From: an uncultured Erysipelotrichaceae bacterium
GTDB taxonomy: Bacteria; Bacillota_I; Bacilli_A; Erysipelotrichales; Erysipelotrichaceae
Direction of reading: 5' to 3'
DNA: 23,321 bases
Assembly: GCA_905201565.1 (NCBI GenBank)
Contig: CAJKOS010000013.1
Coordinates: 1-23,321 of the forward strand
Shown here: positions 1-7,422 of the stretch, one piece after another
Position numbering within the stretch: position 1 is the stretch's first letter
Layout of the letters: every line of letters starts with the position of its first letter
Made by a program: the position numbers and the translations under genes
Notes under the pieces: model-generated
Databases searched by the model: none
Told to the model about the DNA's origin: nothing
What the model saw: only the letters and a program-made list of their open reading frames with translations

Positions 1-1
1 A

Positions 2-31
2 TTAGGCTTTTTTGCTTAACCGGTATATAAT
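2..31 (+). promoter_or_regulatory. Candidate promoter for the tsaE operon
   Basis: A perfect TATAAT lies at 26-31, about 20 bases before the tsaE start codons. No good -35 is visible; TTAGGC at 2-7 has an 18-base spacer but matches poorly. The run of six T at 8-13 after GGC could be the tail of an upstream gene's terminator, but the other arm is outside the window. Transcription starting near 38 would exclude the TTG at 12 as start codon. Confidence 0.35.
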
Positions 32-53
32 AGTGCGGCGAAAGGTTATGATG

Positions 54-506
54 ATGAAAGAATTAAAAGTTATTACAAATTCAATAGAGGAAACACATAC
101 GCTTGGTGAACGGATTGGACATGTTGTTCAGCCGGATATGGTATTTTTGCTCGATGGTGACCTTGGGGCAGGCAAGACCACCCTTACCCAGGGTATTGCC
201 AAAGGATTGGGTATTACGCGCCGCGTGACGAGTCCTACCTTCAATATTCTCAAAATTTATAAAGGCAGCATGCCTTTGTATCATATCGATGCCTACCGTC
301 TTGAAGGTGTTTCTCAGGACCTCGGCTTTGATGAACTGCTGGATGATGAAGGTCTTACGGTTATTGAATGGAGTGAATATGTACCTGGTCTTATTCCTTC
401 TTCCTATATGCGCATTTCCATTCATCTTTTGGAAGATACAAAGCGCGAGTTTACATTTACGGCAATTGGTGAAGCATATGAAAAGCTTCTGGAGGATATC
501 AGATGA
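54..506 (+). CDS. tsaE: tRNA t6A biosynthesis ATPase TsaE
   Basis: TsaE is the ATPase partner of TsaB and TsaD, which place N6-threonylcarbamoyl on A37 of ANN-decoding tRNAs in the cytoplasm. From the ATG at 54 the protein has 150 residues, the usual family length. It shows the Walker [10 protein letters not shown] (35-43), the SPTF motif (60-63), HIDAYRLEG and EWSEYV (from 105). The frame is open back to a TTG at 12, but that would sit upstream of the probable transcription start. Three ATGs in a row (48, 51, 54) follow GAAAGG at 40-45, and 54 or 51 has the best spacing. It overlaps tsaB by four bases (ATGA) and heads a tsaE-tsaB-rimI-tsaD cluster. Identification is firm; only the exact start is uncertain. 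Confidence 0.95.
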   Translation: MKELKVITNSIEETHTLGERIGHVVQPDMVFLLDGDLGAGKTTLTQGIAKGLGITRRVTSPTFNILKIYKGSMPLYHIDAYRLEGVSQDLGFDELLDDEGLTVIEWSEYVPGLIPSSYMRISIHLLEDTKREFTFTAIGEAYEKLLEDIR

Positions 507-1096
507 TTACATTATGTATGGATACAAGCACTAAGTATCTTGTGCTTGGCCTGATACGCGATCATGAACTGATCGCTAGTGTTGTAAAGGACTGCTGGAA
601 AAGACAGTCAGAGGAAATCTTTCCGTGTCTTGAAGAAATGATGAACAGTGTGTCACTTTCTTCTGATGATATTGATCAGGTCGTGATTACAGAGGGACCT
701 GGCAGTTATACAGGTGTGCGCATTGCGATGACCGTTGCCAAGGTATTCTGTGTTATGGGTAATAAGCCGCTCTATACCATTGGAACATTGCAATTGATGG
801 CAGGCAGACAGTATTGCCGTGCTGTGCTCGATGCCCGTGGTTCACGTGTTTATACAGCAGTGCTGCAGGATGGTAAATACGTGGAAGAACCATGTGTGAA
901 GTCCTGTGAAGAAGTGAAAGCATCAAATGAAGATGTTGTGGTTATCGGTGATGGCAGCCTGGTTGGCAAAGAGGATAACTGGCAAAACCTTGCTGAGAAC
1001 TTCCTTGCTTTGGAAGATAGCTGGGTATTGGCAGAAAATGCCAACCTTGTCACACCGGAATACCTCAAATCATCTGAGGCATATTTTGTCAAATGA
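503..1096 (+). CDS. tsaB: tRNA t6A biosynthesis protein TsaB
   Basis: TsaB is the inactive paralogue of TsaD. It forms a heterodimer with TsaD and recruits TsaE during t6A synthesis. The protein begins [16 protein letters not shown], the ASKHA-fold opening strand, and carries the family signature GPGSYTGVRIAM (65-76). At 197 residues it is somewhat shorter than many TsaB proteins, the missing part being in the C-terminal half. The start is fixed by GGAGG at 491-495 and by the ATGA overlap with the tsaE stop. Its own stop overlaps the rimI start in the same way, so the genes are translationally coupled. Confidence 0.93.
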   Translation: MITLCMDTSTKYLVLGLIRDHELIASVVKDCWKRQSEEIFPCLEEMMNSVSLSSDDIDQVVITEGPGSYTGVRIAMTVAKVFCVMGNKPLYTIGTLQLMAGRQYCRAVLDARGSRVYTAVLQDGKYVEEPCVKSCEEVKASNEDVVVIGDGSLVGKEDNWQNLAENFLALEDSWVLAENANLVTPEYLKSSEAYFVK

Positions 1097-1557
1097 TCAG
1101 GGAAATGGAAATAGAGGATCTCGAACAGATTCTCCCTATGGAAGAACAGTTATTTCCAGGGGATGGCTGGGATCGCAAAACATTTCTCTATGAATTACAG
1201 GAAAACCCATATGCAGCACTGTTTGTCTATGAAGAAGATGGTGTGATCTCTGGTTATGTGGATGTATGGGTGATGTACGAACAGGCACAGATTGCGGATA
1301 TCGGCGTTGCTTTGTCTTTTCAAGAGAAAGGTATCGGGTCACAGTTATTGTGCAAGGCAATAGAGGTGGCAGAAACAAAGGGGTGTGAAACGATGTCTCT
1401 TGAAGTGCGCTGTTCAAATGAAAAAGCGATAGGTCTCTATGAAAAATATGGATTTATCGATGTGGGTAGAAGAAAGAGATACTATGCGGATGGTGAAGAT
1501 GCCAGACTCATGGTAAAGGCTCTTGGAGGTATATATGACACTGATATTAGCAATTGA
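1093..1557 (+). CDS. rimI: Ribosomal-protein-alanine N-acetyltransferase RimI-like (GNAT)
   Basis: This is a GNAT-fold acetyltransferase of 154 residues. The acetyl-CoA loop is QEKGIG (77-82), inside the motif A stretch IADIGVALSFQEKGIG. The C-terminal part holds the RimI-type signature EVRCSNEKAIGLYEKYGF followed by GRRKRYYADGEDARLM. RimI acetylates the N-terminus of ribosomal protein S18 in E. coli; in Firmicutes it often has broader N-terminal specificity, and it commonly sits between tsaB and tsaD as here. It overlaps tsaB by ATGA, and its last 23 bases overlap tsaD. The family is certain; the exact substrate is inferred. Confidence 0.92.
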   Translation: MIREMEIEDLEQILPMEEQLFPGDGWDRKTFLYELQENPYAALFVYEEDGVISGYVDVWVMYEQAQIADIGVALSFQEKGIGSQLLCKAIEVAETKGCETMSLEVRCSNEKAIGLYEKYGFIDVGRRKRYYADGEDARLMVKALGGIYDTDISN

Positions 1558-2548
1558 AACAAGCTGTGATGAAACAGCATGTGCTGTTGTAAAGGATGGT
1601 AATGAAATACTATCCAATATTGTCTCTTCACAGATCAACGTCCATACCCTCTATGGCGGGGTGGTACCGGAAGTGGCTTCACGCATTCATGTTGAAAACA
1701 TTTCGGCAGTGATTCTGGAAGCTGTGAAGGAAAGCGGCTATACGATGGAAGACATGGATGCCATTGCCTATACGCTTGGCCCGGGTCTAATCGGATCACT
1801 TCATGTTGGCGTACAGGCTGCCAAGACACTTGCCTGGCAGTTCCATAAGCCATTACTGCCACTGAACCATATGTGCGGGCACATCTATGCCAATGCCTTT
1901 GTGGATAAGCTGGAATTCCCATTGCTTGCCCTGGTGATCTCCGGTGGTCATTCGGAGCTTGTATGGATGCAGAATGACTGGGACTTCAAAGTCATTGGTA
2001 CAACATGGGATGATGCCATCGGTGAGGCATATGACAAGGTTTCCCGCGTCCTTGGTACAGGTTATCCGGGAGGTCCTGTCATCGATAAGATGGCAAAGCA
2101 GGGAAAGCCGCATTATACACTGCCAACCATTAAAACCAATGGCAAATATGACTTCTCATTTTCTGGTCTGAAGACTGCTGTCTTACAGATGATCCAAAGA
2201 GAAGAAAAGAAGGGAAATGAAATCATCAAGGAAGATGTTGCCTACGCGTTCCAGGAAACAGCACTTTCCCAGCTTGTATCCAAGACCATTGCGGCAGTGG
2301 AAGATTACCATCCGCGCACACTGGTGCTGGCAGGTGGGGTTGCGGCAAACTCCCGCCTCAGGGAAATGATCACGGAAGAGATGAAAGCTTGTCCTGAGAC
2401 AAAGCTCATCATTCCGGGGATCAAGTATTGTACAGACAATGCGGCGATGATTGGGGCAGCTGCTTATGTGGCATATCAGCACAAATTGTTTGGCACACTG
2501 GATGCGTCAGCTGATCCATCTCTGGAAATGCCAGGAGAAAATGAGTGA
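1535..2548 (+). CDS. tsaD: tRNA N6-adenosine threonylcarbamoyltransferase TsaD
   Basis: TsaD is the catalytic subunit that transfers threonylcarbamoyl from TC-AMP to A37 of tRNA. From the ATG at 1535 it is 337 residues, the family norm. Visible motifs are AIETSCDETA at the N-terminus, the metal-binding HMCGH (His112 and His116), VISGGHSEL, YDKVSRVLGTGYPGGP, YDFSFSGLKTAV, LAGGVAANSRLR and CTDNAAMIGAAA. The frame extends to a TTG at 1523, but GGAGG at 1525-1529 followed by ATG at 1535 gives a normal ribosome-binding arrangement. It overlaps the end of rimI by 23 bases. Its stop codon lies within an inverted repeat in front of rex. Confidence 0.97.
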   Translation: MTLILAIETSCDETACAVVKDGNEILSNIVSSQINVHTLYGGVVPEVASRIHVENISAVILEAVKESGYTMEDMDAIAYTLGPGLIGSLHVGVQAAKTLAWQFHKPLLPLNHMCGHIYANAFVDKLEFPLLALVISGGHSELVWMQNDWDFKVIGTTWDDAIGEAYDKVSRVLGTGYPGGPVIDKMAKQGKPHYTLPTIKTNGKYDFSFSGLKTAVLQMIQREEKKGNEIIKEDVAYAFQETALSQLVSKTIAAVEDYHPRTLVLAGGVAANSRLREMITEEMKACPETKLIIPGIKYCTDNAAMIGAAAYVAYQHKLFGTLDASADPSLEMPGENE

Positions 2549-2567
2549 AATTCGACTAAAATTTCAC
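2545..2567. promoter_or_regulatory. Inverted repeat, candidate operator of the rex promoter
   Basis: GTGAAATT (2545-2552) and AATTTCAC (2560-2567) form a perfect 8-base inverted repeat with a 7-base centre. The repeat covers the tsaD stop codon and most of the -35 of the rex promoter. The right arm runs on to TTCACAA (2563-2569), which equals one half of the classical Rex operator TTGTGAA-N4-TTCACAA. The left half at canonical spacing is poor. No U-run follows, so it is not a terminator. Autoregulation by Rex is an inference. Confidence 0.4.
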
Positions 2568-2592
2568 AAATTGCCTCTTATAGTGTTAATAT
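2563..2592 (+). promoter_or_regulatory. Promoter of rex (extended -10)
   Basis: TTCACA (2563-2568) and TAATAT (2587-2592) are separated by 18 bases, with TGT directly before the -10 (2584-2586), making an extended -10. The start point would be near 2599, giving a very short leader before GGTGAGG (2599-2605) and the rex ATG at 2611. The -35 overlaps the inverted repeat at 2545-2567, consistent with repression. Confidence 0.5.
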
Positions 2593-2610
2593 AGAACTGG
2601 TGAGGCAAAT

Positions 2611-3228
2611 ATGACAGTCAATAAAGTACCTAAAGCGACGCTTCAGCGATATCCGATATACCTGAAAGCATTGCGCAAGCTCAAAAATAATGGAACAGAC
2701 CGCATCATGTCAAAAGAACTGGCGGACTATGTCGGTATTGAGTCCACAACCATCCGCCGTGACTTCAGTTTCCTTGGAAAACTTGGCAAACAGGGCTATG
2801 GCTATGATGTGGAGAATCTTATCAGCATCTTCTCGGAAGAACTCGGCGTCAACTTTGATGAAAAGATCATCCTTGTTGGTGCGGGGAATCTTGGCAAGGC
2901 GCTGATGAATTACAACAACTGGAACCATGTCGTTGGTGAAATTGTATGTGCATTTGATATGGCACCTGACAATATCAAAGCATCGGTGCCAGTCTATGAC
3001 ATCAAGGAGATCAGGGAGCGCATACCAGCCGGGTGCCGCATTGCGATTCTTTGTATATCGAAAGATGTGCAGGAAACCATCGATCTGCTCGTTGACTGTG
3101 GAATTAAGGGAATTGTCAGTTTCTGTACAGACCATTTCAGTGTACCAGGCGGGATCTTTGTCAAACAGGTAGACGTTGTCTCGTCTATACAGGAACTTGT
3201 ATTTGAAACAAATCTGATTGAGAAATAA
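2611..3228 (+). CDS. rex: Redox-sensing transcriptional repressor Rex
   Basis: Rex is a dimeric repressor that senses the NADH/NAD+ ratio and usually controls fermentation and respiration genes. The 205-residue length fits the family. Residues 7-60 form the winged-helix domain, with the recognition region ELADYVGIESTTIRRDFSFL and the following GKLGKQGYGY. The Rossmann fingerprint GAGNLG is at 90-95. The C-terminal region QELVFETNL is the domain-swap helix of the family. The start follows GGTGAGG with five bases of spacing. It has its own promoter and sits 22 bases ahead of asnS, so Rex may be co-transcribed with asnS, licD and the ABC-F gene. In B. subtilis the rex gene (ydiH) lies in the same neighbourhood. 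Confidence 0.97.
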   Translation: MTVNKVPKATLQRYPIYLKALRKLKNNGTDRIMSKELADYVGIESTTIRRDFSFLGKLGKQGYGYDVENLISIFSEELGVNFDEKIILVGAGNLGKALMNYNNWNHVVGEIVCAFDMAPDNIKASVPVYDIKEIRERIPAGCRIAILCISKDVQETIDLLVDCGIKGIVSFCTDHFSVPGGIFVKQVDVVSSIQELVFETNLIEK

Positions 3229-3250
3229 AGAAAGAGAAGGGGAATAAACT

Positions 3251-4648
3251 ATGCCTAGTGAAATGAGTGTGCGTGAGCTCTATGCGCTCACAGCCGAAGG
3301 AACAGAATTAGAAAAAGACCAGGTGGAATATGTACAGCTGCAGGGCTGGGTCAGAACAAACCGTTCTGGCAAGAATGTATCCTTTATTGCCCTGAATGAT
3401 GGCACATATTTCCAGAATGCACAGATTGTGTACAGTGCAGATACACTTTCCAACTATACGGAAGTCACAAAGTATCTCACCGGTACTGCCATCAGTGTCA
3501 TCGGCAGATATGTCGTTACGCCAGGCTCCCAGCAGCCATTTGAAATTCAGGCGACAGAGATCAACCTTGAAGGCGCTTGTGATAACACCTATCCGCTGCA
3601 GAAGAAGAGACATTCTTTTGAATACTTAAGAGAAATCGGCCATCTTCGTCCAAGAGCCAACACATTCATGGCTGTCTTCAGAGTCAGAAGTGCATTGGCA
3701 ATGGCCATTCATCAGTTCTTCCAGGATCAGGGTTTCATCTATGTCAACACACCATTGATCACCGGAGCAGATGCGGAAGGTGCAGGTGAAACATTCACCG
3801 TCACTACCCGTGATGATGCGGATTATGAAAAGGACTTCTTTGGCAAACACGCAAGCCTGACCGTATCCGGTCAGCTGCAGGCAGAGGCATTTGCCCTCGC
3901 CTTCCGCGATGTCTATACATTTGGACCGACATTCCGTGCTGAAAACTCCAATACCACAAACCATCTTGCTGAGTTCTGGATGATTGAACCGGAAATGGCA
4001 TTTGCGGACCTCAACTATGACATGGATGTCATTGAAGATCTCATCAAGTACTGCATCAACTATGTCTATGAAACATGTCCTGAAGAAATGAAGTTCTTCA
4101 GTGAGCGCATTGACAAGGGACTCAACGATAGACTCAACAAGGTACGCAACAGTGAATTCAGAAGAATGACATACACCGAAGGTATCGAACTGTTGAAGAA
4201 GGCAGTCGAAGATGGTGTAGAGTTCGAAAACAAGAATATCGAATGGGGTATGGACCTCATGACAGAACATGAAAGATATCTCACGGAACAGGTCGTTGAC
4301 GGACCGGTATTCCTGACAGATTATCCAAAGGAAATCAAGGCTTTCTACATGAGACAAAACGATGATGGAAAGACCGTTGCGGCAGTGGACTGCCTTGTGC
4401 CGGGTGTTGGTGAACTTGTTGGTGGTTCGCAAAGAGAAGAAAGACTCGATGTTCTTGAAAAGAGAATGGAAGAGCTCGGTATGGAGAAGGAACACTATCA
4501 GTGGTATCTTGACCTGCGCAGATATGGTGGCTGCCAGCATGCCGGCTTTGGTGTAGGTTTCGAAAGATTTGTCATGTATATCACAGGTATGGAAAACATC
4601 CGTGATGTCATTCCTTTCGCAAGAACACCACGCAACCTTCTTTTCTAA
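3251..4648 (+). CDS. asnS: Asparagine--tRNA ligase
   Basis: This is a class IIb aminoacyl-tRNA synthetase that charges tRNA-Asn in the cytoplasm. It has 465 residues, typical of bacterial AsnRS. An N-terminal OB-fold anticodon-binding domain spans about 28-110 ([20 protein letters not shown]). The catalytic domain starts near 130. Motif 2 lies within [20 protein letters not shown] (224-243), and motif 3 is [15 protein letters not shown] (from 432), ending [33 protein letters not shown] separates it from AspRS. A GAAGGGG sequence precedes the ATG. Only 22 bases separate it from rex, so there is no room for a T-box leader, and it is probably read from the rex promoter or from further upstream. 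Confidence 0.97.
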   Translation: MPSEMSVRELYALTAEGTELEKDQVEYVQLQGWVRTNRSGKNVSFIALNDGTYFQNAQIVYSADTLSNYTEVTKYLTGTAISVIGRYVVTPGSQQPFEIQATEINLEGACDNTYPLQKKRHSFEYLREIGHLRPRANTFMAVFRVRSALAMAIHQFFQDQGFIYVNTPLITGADAEGAGETFTVTTRDDADYEKDFFGKHASLTVSGQLQAEAFALAFRDVYTFGPTFRAENSNTTNHLAEFWMIEPEMAFADLNYDMDVIEDLIKYCINYVYETCPEEMKFFSERIDKGLNDRLNKVRNSEFRRMTYTEGIELLKKAVEDGVEFENKNIEWGMDLMTEHERYLTEQVVDGPVFLTDYPKEIKAFYMRQNDDGKTVAAVDCLVPGVGELVGGSQREERLDVLEKRMEELGMEKEHYQWYLDLRRYGGCQHAGFGVGFERFVMYITGMENIRDVIPFARTPRNLLF

Positions 4649-4667
4649 GACTAAAGGAAACACTAGA

Positions 4668-5507
4668 ATGGAACAGTATATTTTAAAAACAAATCCGGAT
4701 GGCAGTGTGATCACTGTCAGGGATCTGCAGCTTGTGCTATTGGAAATGTTGAAAGACATCAATGCATTGTGCGAGAAGAATCACATTCCTTTCTGGTTGA
4801 ATGGAGGATCAGCCCTTGGAGCAGTACGCCACAAGGGCTTTATTCCATGGGATGATGATGCGGACATTGCGATGATGCGCGAAGACTATGAACGATTTGT
4901 GGCAATCATGAAAGAGCAGTGCCCTGCACAGTATGTCTTCCAGTGCTTTGACACCGATGACAGGTACAATGTGCTCATCCCGGCCATGAAGATCCGCAAA
5001 AAGGGTACCTATATCAAAGAGGTCAACACCCTTCTCGATAACCGCTGTAAAGGCTATGAAGGATGTGATGGGGTGTTTATCGATGTCTTTGTCTATGACT
5101 ATATGACACCCGATAAATTCCGTGATCTACCAAGAAGGTTATTCAACCAGCTGTTGATGGTACCGGCAGTATTTGCGGACAATGTATTGAAAATCAATCC
5201 AAAGACAATCAAGAAGATGATCATGGACAACACCCATGCCTATGGTGACAAACACCGTGAAGAGAAATCCGATTATGTCGGATTTGACCTCACATGGGTA
5301 TGGAAGAACCCCTTCCATCCGTTCATCTTCCGCTATGATGATATCTTTCCGGTGCAATATGTGGACTTTGAGGGCACAAAGCTGCCCATTGCCCACCATC
5401 CCCATGAATTCCTGTGCATGGCCATTGCGCCAACGTACATGGAACTTCCACCGGAGAACAAACGATTTGCAAAACATACCGTGGATATACGGTTAAAGGA
5501 AGAATAA
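4668..5507 (+). CDS. LicD family phosphotransferase
   Basis: LicD proteins transfer phosphocholine or related phospho-groups from nucleotide-activated donors onto cell-surface glycans. They are nucleotidyltransferase-fold enzymes related to fukutin. The signature is clear: WLNGGSALGAVRHKGFIPW (43-61) followed by DDDADIAM, where Asp62-64 and Asp66 are the expected metal ligands. From the ATG at 4668 it is 279 residues. The frame is open to an ATG at 4569 inside asnS, but AAAGG at 4653-4657 supports the later start. There is no signal peptide or clear membrane helix. It lies 19 bases after asnS, and its TAA abuts the next ATG. The acceptor and donor cannot be deduced from sequence, and no choline-pathway genes (licA, licB, licC) are in the window. 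Confidence 0.88.
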   Translation: MEQYILKTNPDGSVITVRDLQLVLLEMLKDINALCEKNHIPFWLNGGSALGAVRHKGFIPWDDDADIAMMREDYERFVAIMKEQCPAQYVFQCFDTDDRYNVLIPAMKIRKKGTYIKEVNTLLDNRCKGYEGCDGVFIDVFVYDYMTPDKFRDLPRRLFNQLLMVPAVFADNVLKINPKTIKKMIMDNTHAYGDKHREEKSDYVGFDLTWVWKNPFHPFIFRYDDIFPVQYVDFEGTKLPIAHHPHEFLCMAIAPTYMELPPENKRFAKHTVDIRLKEE

Positions 5508-7370
5508 ATGTTATATCAGGTCTCCTCAGCATCCAAATACTATGGTGGCACCACCGTATTTGAAGATGTGCAGTTTGAAATCAAAGGGACGGAGAAGATT
5601 GCCATTGTCGGCAGAAATGGCTGCGGAAAGACAACCTTCCTCAGATGTATGTGTGGGGAGGAGAACTTCGACAAAGGCAGTATATCCCGTCAGAACAATA
5701 CGGTAATCGGCTATCTTGCCCAGAAGGTCCTCGAACATGATGACTGGACGGTGGAACAGGAACTGATGACCATCTATGAACCTCTGTTTGCCTTGCAGAA
5801 AGAGATGAATGCCCTGGAAGAAACGATGCAGCACGATGCTTCTGAGAAGGTGCTTTCAAAGTATGCTGCCTTGCAGGAAGAATTCGAGAAAAGCAATGGC
5901 TATAACTGGGAATCCGAAATGCGGACAGTCTTTACAAAGTTTGGCTTCTCCATCGAAGATCTCAAAAAGAAGATCAAAGAGTTCTCCGGAGGGCAGAAAA
6001 CGCGCATCGCCTTTGTGCGATTGTTATTGTCCAAACCGGACATCCTGCTGCTCGATGAACCGACAAACCATCTTGACCTTGAAGCGATTGAATGGCTGGA
6101 AGGCTATGTGAAAAACTATCCCCGGGCAGTTGTCATCGTTTCCCATGACCGAATGTTTCTGGACCATGTGGTCAGTGTTGTCTACGACATGGAATATGGA
6201 AAGATGAAGCGGTATGTGGGTAACTACAGCAGCTTTGTCGAACAGAAGAAGAACGATATCGAACGACAGAATGCTGCCTACGCAAGACAGCAGAAGGAAA
6301 TTGAAAGGCTGGAGGCATTGATTGAGAAGTTCCGCTACAAGAAGAACAAAGCAGCCTTTGCCCAGTCCAAGATCAAATACCTCGACCGCATGGAGCGCAT
6401 AGAAGAAGTGCATAGCGATGATAAGACCTTCCATGCCAATTTCTCACCACGTGTCAAAGGTGGTGAGAAGGTGCTGGAAACAGAGAAGCTCGTCATCGGT
6501 TATGACCATCCGCTCACCGAAATCACGATGAAGATGATGCGCGGTGACCGCATTGCAATCCTTGGTCCAAATGGTACCGGCAAGTCCACCTTTGTCAAAA
6601 CATTGATGGGACTTGTTCCAAAACTCTCTGGTTCCTATCTCTTTGGACATCAGATTGAAACAGGGTACTTTGATCAGCAGCTCGCCCAGTTCTCCTCTGG
6701 CAAGACAGTGCTGGAAGAACTGTGGGATGAATATCCGGAACTTGATCGCACACAGGTGCGCACAGCCCTTGGCAGATTCCTGTTCAGTGCAGATGATGTG
6801 TTCAAGACAGTCGATGTGCTTTCGGGTGGAGAAAAGGTAAGGTTATCCCTTGCAAGGCTCATGTTAATGCACAGCAACCTTCTGATTCTCGATGAACCGA
6901 CAAACCATCTCGACATTCCGGGCAAAGAAGCCCTTGAAGATGCTTTGAAGAACTTCAGTGGAACAATTCTCTTTGTCTCCCATGACCGTTACTTCATTTC
7001 CAAACTTGCGACATCCCTGCTCATCTTTGAAGATGGCAAGGCGACGTTCTTTGATGGAACGTATACCGAGTATACAGAAAAGCAGGAAAATGAAGCTGCG
7101 CTGTTACAGGCAAAGGAACCGGTGAAAGAGACCAAAAAGGCAGTTGTCGCAAAGCCGAAGTCTCCAGAAGCGATAAGAAGGGAAATTGCCCGCATCGAGA
7201 AGGAGATTACCGCAAAGGAAAAGCTGTTAGAGGAAAAGCGGGATCTCCGGTTTGAACCGGAATATTATCAGGATCAGTCCAAAATGGATGCCCTCGATCA
7301 GGAAATTGATGATATTCACAACGAACTTGCACATTTGTATGATAGATGGGAAGAACTTTCAGAAGAATAG
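5508..7370 (+). CDS. ydiF: ABC-F family ATPase, YdiF-like
   Basis: This is a 620-residue soluble protein with two ABC domains and no membrane segments, the ABC-F layout of ribosome-associated ATPases that act at the tRNA E site. Domain 1 has Walker A GRNGCGKTT (35-43), signature FSGGQ (159-163) and LLLDEPTNHLD (180-190). Domain 2 has GPNGTGKST (353-361), LSGGEKVRLSLARL (438-451) and LILDEPTNHLD. A charged linker (about 245-310) is the P-site-tRNA interaction motif, and residues 560-620 form a coiled-coil tail. The N-terminus and tail resemble B. subtilis YdiF, which also lies next to the tsa genes and rex. The ATG directly follows the licD stop. A role in translation is more likely than antibiotic resistance, but sequence alone cannot exclude resistance. 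Confidence 0.9.
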   Translation: MLYQVSSASKYYGGTTVFEDVQFEIKGTEKIAIVGRNGCGKTTFLRCMCGEENFDKGSISRQNNTVIGYLAQKVLEHDDWTVEQELMTIYEPLFALQKEMNALEETMQHDASEKVLSKYAALQEEFEKSNGYNWESEMRTVFTKFGFSIEDLKKKIKEFSGGQKTRIAFVRLLLSKPDILLLDEPTNHLDLEAIEWLEGYVKNYPRAVVIVSHDRMFLDHVVSVVYDMEYGKMKRYVGNYSSFVEQKKNDIERQNAAYARQQKEIERLEALIEKFRYKKNKAAFAQSKIKYLDRMERIEEVHSDDKTFHANFSPRVKGGEKVLETEKLVIGYDHPLTEITMKMMRGDRIAILGPNGTGKSTFVKTLMGLVPKLSGSYLFGHQIETGYFDQQLAQFSSGKTVLEELWDEYPELDRTQVRTALGRFLFSADDVFKTVDVLSGGEKVRLSLARLMLMHSNLLILDEPTNHLDIPGKEALEDALKNFSGTILFVSHDRYFISKLATSLLIFEDGKATFFDGTYTEYTEKQENEAALLQAKEPVKETKKAVVAKPKSPEAIRREIARIEKEITAKEKLLEEKRDLRFEPEYYQDQSKMDALDQEIDDIHNELAHLYDRWEELSEE

Positions 7371-7384
7371 TTCTTCCTTTTGTT
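7349..7384 (+). terminator. Weak candidate terminator after the ABC-F gene
   Basis: GGAAGAAC (7349-7356) and GTTCTTCC (7370-7377) form a perfect 8-base stem with a 13-base loop overlapping the stop codon, followed by TTTTGTT. A competing hairpin GAAGAA-TAG-TTCTTC (7362-7376) uses the same right arm. The stem is A/U-rich and the U-tract short, so termination is probably incomplete. Confidence 0.4.
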
Positions 7385-7389
7385 ATACT
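7381..7389 (+). promoter_or_regulatory. Extended -10 promoter of pfp
   Basis: TGT followed by TATACT (7384-7389) is an extended -10 located 33 bases ahead of the pfp start codon. No -35 resembling TTGACA is found 16-18 bases upstream. The element begins inside the U-tract of the preceding candidate terminator. Confidence 0.4.
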
Positions 7390-7422
7390 TAAGGAAAGAG
7401 GCTTTTAAAAGGAGGCATCATC

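Noticed and set aside
12..53. TTG start for tsaE at 12
   Set aside because: It precedes the probable -10 TATAAT and adds residues not seen in TsaE; the ATGs at 48-54 follow a ribosome-binding site.
3229..3250. T-box riboswitch ahead of asnS
   Set aside because: Only 22 bases separate rex and asnS, far too few for a T-box leader.
4569..4667. Upstream start of licD inside asnS
   Set aside because: It would overlap asnS by 80 bases and add residues foreign to the family; ATG 4668 has AAAGG upstream.
3626..4762. Long open frame of 378 codons on the minus strand
   Set aside because: It lies entirely opposite asnS and the start of licD, has no ribosome-binding site or recognisable domain, and is explained by codon bias of the real genes.
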